From Desulfuromonadales bacterium (lineage in GTDB: Bacteria > Desulfobacterota > Desulfuromonadia > Geobacterales > Pseudopelobacteraceae), in NCBI GenBank assembly GCA_015688915.1, contig JAATGX010000249.1, positions 1 to 9,739 on the forward strand: a stretch of 9,739 nucleotides of DNA, written 5' to 3'. Both the position numbers and the translations under genes were made by a program. Each line of letters begins with the position of its first letter. Positions within the stretch are counted from its first letter, which is position 1. The notes below the pieces were generated by a model. It worked only from the letters and a program-made list of their open reading frames with translations. It was not told the DNA's origin and searched no databases. Below are positions 7,575 through 9,739 of this stretch, piece by piece.

Positions 7575-7603
7575 AGTCTACGCAAAAACCGCATCTGCTT
7601 CAA
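7575..7603 (-). promoter_or_regulatory. Candidate proA promoter
   Basis: On the minus strand TTGAAG (7603-7598), a 17-bp spacer and TAGACT (7580-7575) match sigma70 hexamers at 4 of 6 positions each. The start would be near 7568, a 40-nt leader before the proA ATG. It is divergent from the hsp20 promoter about 80 bp away. Confidence 0.45.
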
Positions 7604-7683
7604 GAGAATAACGCAGATCATTACCGCTTCTTGACCATGGAGGCATCACGGATTCAGGGGTTACCCGGCCGGCGTAGTCGATA

Positions 7684-7711
7684 TTGACATCCGTTTTCAA
7701 TTTGCTATACT
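7684..7711 (+). promoter_or_regulatory. Sigma70-type promoter for hsp20
   Basis: A consensus TTGACA (7684-7689), a 16-bp spacer and TATACT (7706-7711, 5 of 6) place the start near 7718, 38 nt before the ATG. A short TGTACA palindrome (7713-7718) lies at the predicted start. I see no CIRCE-type inverted repeat and no clear heat-shock sigma32 promoter, so induction by heat is not evident from the sequence. Confidence 0.65.
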
Positions 7712-7755
7712 TGTACATGTCAGGAAAAACGAAGTCAAAGGGAGGTGTATGAATC

Positions 7756-8316
7756 ATGAGAAGCGCAACACATCTCAAGGCTGTACGTGACATCGGCGAA
7801 AAAGGGAACGTGCCGATCACCACAGGGGAAGGCGCGCCCGAAACAAGGGGAAGCTGGCTTGAAACAACCCGATTGCCGGCCCTTGTGGATGAAATGGAAC
7901 GCATGATGAACGAGATCTTCCATCGGCCGATGGCGGGCTTCGGCACAATGCCGTTCCGGGGATTGCTGGGTGAATTCGGCAAAGCGGGGACCATGTCGCC
8001 GGCGGTGGACGTGTTCGAGGATGAAGGCAAGATTGTCGTCAAGGCTGATCTGCCCGGTTTGACCAAGAACGAGATCGAGGTAAAATTGGTAGAGAATCTC
8101 CTGGAAATCACCGGTGAGAAAAAGACCGAGGAAAAGGTCGACCGGAGGGATTACCTGAGGCTTGAACGTTCCTACGGGAAATTCAGCAGGACATTGAGAT
8201 TGCCGGAAGGCCTTGATACGGACCATGTGGCGGCCAACTTCGCGGATGGTGTGCTGGAGGTCAGCATTCCGAAGATCGCCGGAAAGCGGACCGTACAGCA
8301 TATCCCCATCAAATAA
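7756..8316 (+). CDS. Hsp20/alpha-crystallin family small heat-shock protein
   Basis: Small heat-shock proteins are ATP-independent chaperones that form oligomers and hold unfolding proteins until DnaK or other machines refold them. The 186-residue product has a longer than minimal N-terminal arm (1-80, with RLPALVDEMERMMNEIF), then the alpha-crystallin domain from SPAVDVFEDEGKIVVKADLPG (81-101) to VSIPK (169-173). The domain includes the conserved family motif NFADGVLEV (161-169). The C-terminus HIPIK carries an I-P-I (183-185) of the type that docks onto neighbouring subunits. The ATG follows GGGAGG by 10 bases; an out-of-frame ATG lies seven bases further upstream. The gene stands alone, with its own promoter and terminator. 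Confidence 0.95.
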   Translation: MRSATHLKAVRDIGEKGNVPITTGEGAPETRGSWLETTRLPALVDEMERMMNEIFHRPMAGFGTMPFRGLLGEFGKAGTMSPAVDVFEDEGKIVVKADLPGLTKNEIEVKLVENLLEITGEKKTEEKVDRRDYLRLERSYGKFSRTLRLPEGLDTDHVAANFADGVLEVSIPKIAGKRTVQHIPIK

Positions 8317-8340
8317 TGGCGCACGCCATGGAGTGTTCTG

Positions 8341-8373
8341 AAGGGCGGGGCGGCGGACAGCCGCCCCGCCCTT
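8341..8373. terminator. GC-rich terminator hairpin between convergent hsp20 and draT
   Basis: Bases 8341-8354 and 8360-8373 are perfect inverse complements: a 14-bp, almost entirely GC stem with a 5-nt loop (GGACA). The downstream tail is weak on both strands (TTGTTGTAG on plus, TTCAGAAC on minus). Its position between two converging genes supports a shared terminator, though it lacks a real U-run. Confidence 0.65.
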
Positions 8374-8420
8374 GTTGTAGGCGACCGGCCCGTATGCCGA
8401 TTTCCAATCACGAATGAAAA

Positions 8421-9218
8421 TCAGACGGTGCACATCACCTGACGGACCCGGTACTCGCCGCCGATGATCAGATACTCCCCCTCCCCCTTCATGATGCTGC
8501 CGGGGAGCAGATCGTTGTAGAAAACGATCTTGCAAAGCGGCACCCGCACCTCCCACACCGTGGAACCGAACTCCCAGGCCCGCTCCTCGTCCGAGGTGAA
8601 CGACACGAGGTTGTTGAGACGCACGATCTGCTCGCGTTTACCGACCTGCTCCAGGATATCGTGCTCGCTGGCGTCGTAGGTGCCGCGATAGAGACGTATG
8701 CTCACCGCACCGGGAAATTTCCGGGGCAGTTCGAACTGGCAGTATTCATAGAGCAGGTCGAGTTGGGACTGGATGGCATTGGTGCGGGCGCTCCCCTTGA
8801 TCACATCCACGGAGTAGTCGTAATACGCCTCGCTGTGGATGCCCGAAATACGGGCCCGGTGGAAGGTCGGCACGACCCCCGTGCGGCTCTCCACCCAGCG
8901 CTTGAGCACCGCCCCTTCCACCGAGTTGGAGTCCATCATCCAGCCGCGCAGAAAACGCAGGTAGCTGTTCCTGATGCTCTTGCGGGCGGTATCGGTGGCC
9001 TGTTGCTGCCAATGGTGGAGTTGGAACTTCACCGACATGAAGTCGTTGAAAACCAGGGCGCGTTCTTCCTGGGACGGAATGGCCGCCAGTTTTTCGAACA
9101 GAAACCGGTTGGCCTCCTTGACTCCCTGGATCTCCAGCGGCTGAGGGTTGTCGTTGAAGTGGCGAGAGGCAATGACCCAGGGGGGGAGGTTGCAGTAGTT
9201 GAATGAGCCGGTAGCCAT
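8421..9218 (-). CDS. draT: NAD+-dinitrogen-reductase ADP-ribosyltransferase (DraT)
   Basis: DraT transfers ADP-ribose from NAD+ to an arginine of nitrogenase reductase (NifH), reversibly shutting off nitrogen fixation in response to ammonium or energy shortage. The 265-residue product is family length and starts with the typical FNYCNLPPWVIASRHFNDNP. It carries the arginine-specific R-S-ExE ADP-ribosyltransferase signature: RLYRGT with Arg178, NNLVSFTSD with Ser206, and KGEGEYLI with Glu246 and Glu248 forming ExE. The start is the ATG at 9218-9216 with GAGGTG upstream. It lies 40 bp downstream of the NifX-like gene on the same strand, so the two are probably co-transcribed. The reversing hydrolase gene draG and the nif structural genes are not in the window. 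Confidence 0.95.
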   Translation of the reverse strand: MATGSFNYCNLPPWVIASRHFNDNPQPLEIQGVKEANRFLFEKLAAIPSQEERALVFNDFMSVKFQLHHWQQQATDTARKSIRNSYLRFLRGWMMDSNSVEGAVLKRWVESRTGVVPTFHRARISGIHSEAYYDYSVDVIKGSARTNAIQSQLDLLYEYCQFELPRKFPGAVSIRLYRGTYDASEHDILEQVGKREQIVRLNNLVSFTSDEERAWEFGSTVWEVRVPLCKIVFYNDLLPGSIMKGEGEYLIIGGEYRVRQVMCTV

Positions 9219-9258
9219 GGGTCATCACCTCGTTGTGAAGATACAAACCACTTCATTT

Positions 9259-9588
9259 TCAGAGAATTTTTGCCAGCTCCACCAGGGTGGACTTGATCGG
9301 CCCGTTGGTCACAAACGGCTCGACCCCCAGCTTTTCAAGTTCACTTTTGGGATGTTCGCCCATCTGGGCGGTTACTACCGCCCGACAGCCGTCCAGAGCC
9401 TCGGCAATACCCTGCAGGAGATTGCCTCGCAAAGGATTCTCGGGATCGAAGCTGCAATAGCGCTCGACCTTCTTTTCGTCCACCAACTTGGCATCGCCAT
9501 CAACCACATCATAGATCAAAAAGCGCTCGGCATGGCCGAAGTGCTGGTTGATCTCCCTGCCGTCTTTTGATGCCACCGCGATCAGCAT
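9259..9588 (-). CDS. NifX/NifB-C-terminal-like dinitrogenase Fe-Mo cofactor family protein
   Basis: Members of this family (NifX, NafY, the NifB C-terminus) bind or carry iron-molybdenum cofactor or its precursors. The 109-residue protein is a single domain: MLIAVASKDG strand, INQHFGHAERFLIY (13-26) with the family's His-Phe-Gly, ENPLRGNLLQGIAEALDGC, then VVTAQMGEHPKSELEKLGVEP (71-91), the conserved end of the domain. The ATG has a strong AAGGAGG site six bases upstream. Its place directly ahead of draT ties it to nitrogenase, but small stand-alone members also occur outside FeMo-co assembly, so I do not give the symbol nifX. No recognisable sigma54 promoter with correct spacing is seen upstream. 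Confidence 0.88.
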   Translation of the reverse strand: MLIAVASKDGREINQHFGHAERFLIYDVVDGDAKLVDEKKVERYCSFDPENPLRGNLLQGIAEALDGCRAVVTAQMGEHPKSELEKLGVEPFVTNGPIKSTLVELAKIL

Positions 9589-9594
9589 AGTAAA

Positions 9595-9621
9595 CCTCCT
9601 TAACGGAGTCCATTAAAGGAG
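9595..9621 (-). promoter_or_regulatory. Hairpin that can sequester the ribosome-binding site of the NifX-like gene
   Basis: On the minus strand CTCCTTTAA (9621-9613) can pair with TTAAGGAG (9603-9596), one base bulged, around a 9-nt loop. The 3' arm contains most of the AAGGAGG ribosome-binding site (9601-9595). The pairing is seen in the sequence; a regulatory role is inference. Confidence 0.4.
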
Positions 9622-9633
9622 TGAGATATTTCG

Positions 9634-9725
9634 GGTTCCGGTAAGGCTTTGCGATCTTCCCGGCGGAGACGTAGCAGCGCTACGCCGCACAACGGGAAGA
9701 GAAGCAAAACACCGCCAGGTTCCGG
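9634..9725. repeat. Compound inverted repeat with flanking direct repeats
   Basis: Three nested paired segments share one centre: CGTAGC/GCTACG (9670-9675 with 9679-9684, 3-nt loop), GCGG/CCGC (9663-9666 with 9685-9688) and TCTTCCCG/CGGGAAGA (9655-9662 with 9693-9700). GCTTTGC (9646-9652) and GCAAAAC (9704-9710) extend the symmetry loosely. The octamer GGTTCCGG flanks it at 9634-9641 and 9718-9725. It looks like a REP-type or dispersed palindromic element in front of the NifX-like gene. Read through on the minus strand it is open in two frames to the window edge, so it could also be the end of an upstream gene; the palindromic organisation makes me favour a repeat. Confidence 0.55.
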
Positions 9726-9739
9726 AAGAGCTCGCTCCC

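Noticed and set aside
7529..7755. CIRCE element or sigma32 promoter controlling hsp20
   Set aside because: No TTAGCACTC-type inverted repeat and no CTTGAA/CCCAT hexamer pair with suitable spacing was seen; an ordinary sigma70 match is present instead.
9703..9718. A sigma54 -24/-12 promoter for the NifX-like gene (CTGGC...TTTTGCT on the minus strand)
   Set aside because: The GG to GC spacing is one base short of the required distance and the match falls inside the palindromic repeat. A sigma54 promoter would be expected for a nif gene, so the possibility is noted but not claimed.

Overview
The window looks like chromosomal DNA of a GC-rich, anaerobic, diazotrophic deltaproteobacterium, most likely in or near the Geobacteraceae (Desulfuromonadota). 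This is inferred from gene content, not from a search: a SAM-I riboswitch ahead of metX, a fused CbiE-CbiT, a DraT next to a NifX-like protein, and compact genes separated by strong intrinsic terminators. No rRNA, tRNA, transposase, integrase or CRISPR array is visible. The one clearly accessory module is a small hicAB toxin-antitoxin pair.

Layout, left to right. (1) At 1-493, on the minus strand, is the 5' part of metX (homoserine O-acetyltransferase, cut by the window edge), with a complete SAM-I riboswitch, a terminator and a sigma70-type promoter. (2) At 541-1548, on the plus strand, is a divergent lipoprotein gene of unknown function, closed by a perfect 19-bp terminator stem. (3) At 1563-3552, on the minus strand, are two translationally coupled corrinoid-ring methylase genes, cbiET then cbiL. 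(4) At 3569-5547, on the minus strand, is typA/bipA, with its own terminator and a hairpin just upstream of its start. (5) At 5607-6167, on the minus strand, is hicA-hicB with a strong promoter that overlaps a direct-repeat candidate operator. (6) At 6189-7603, on the minus strand, is proA. (7) At 7684-8373, on the plus strand, is an Hsp20 small heat-shock protein. (8) At 8421-9588, on the minus strand, is a nitrogenase-related pair, a NifX-like protein followed by draT. (9) At 9634-9725 is a compound inverted repeat with flanking direct repeats, possibly a dispersed palindromic element.

Most units are independent housekeeping genes rather than one pathway: methionine, cobalamin and proline synthesis, ribosome-associated GTPase function, proteostasis and control of nitrogenase. 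Methionine synthesis is controlled by SAM at the riboswitch. CbiET and CbiL act on the same corrin ring. DraT would switch off nitrogenase reductase by ADP-ribosylating it, and the adjacent NifX-like protein belongs to the FeMo-cofactor-handling family.

I did not find a convincing entirely new system. The best leads are regulatory: the metX leader, in which the terminator arm carries the ribosome-binding site; the apparently leaderless hicA; the hairpin at the 5' end of the typA message; the ribosome-binding-site hairpin before the nifX-like gene; and the palindromic element at the right edge.
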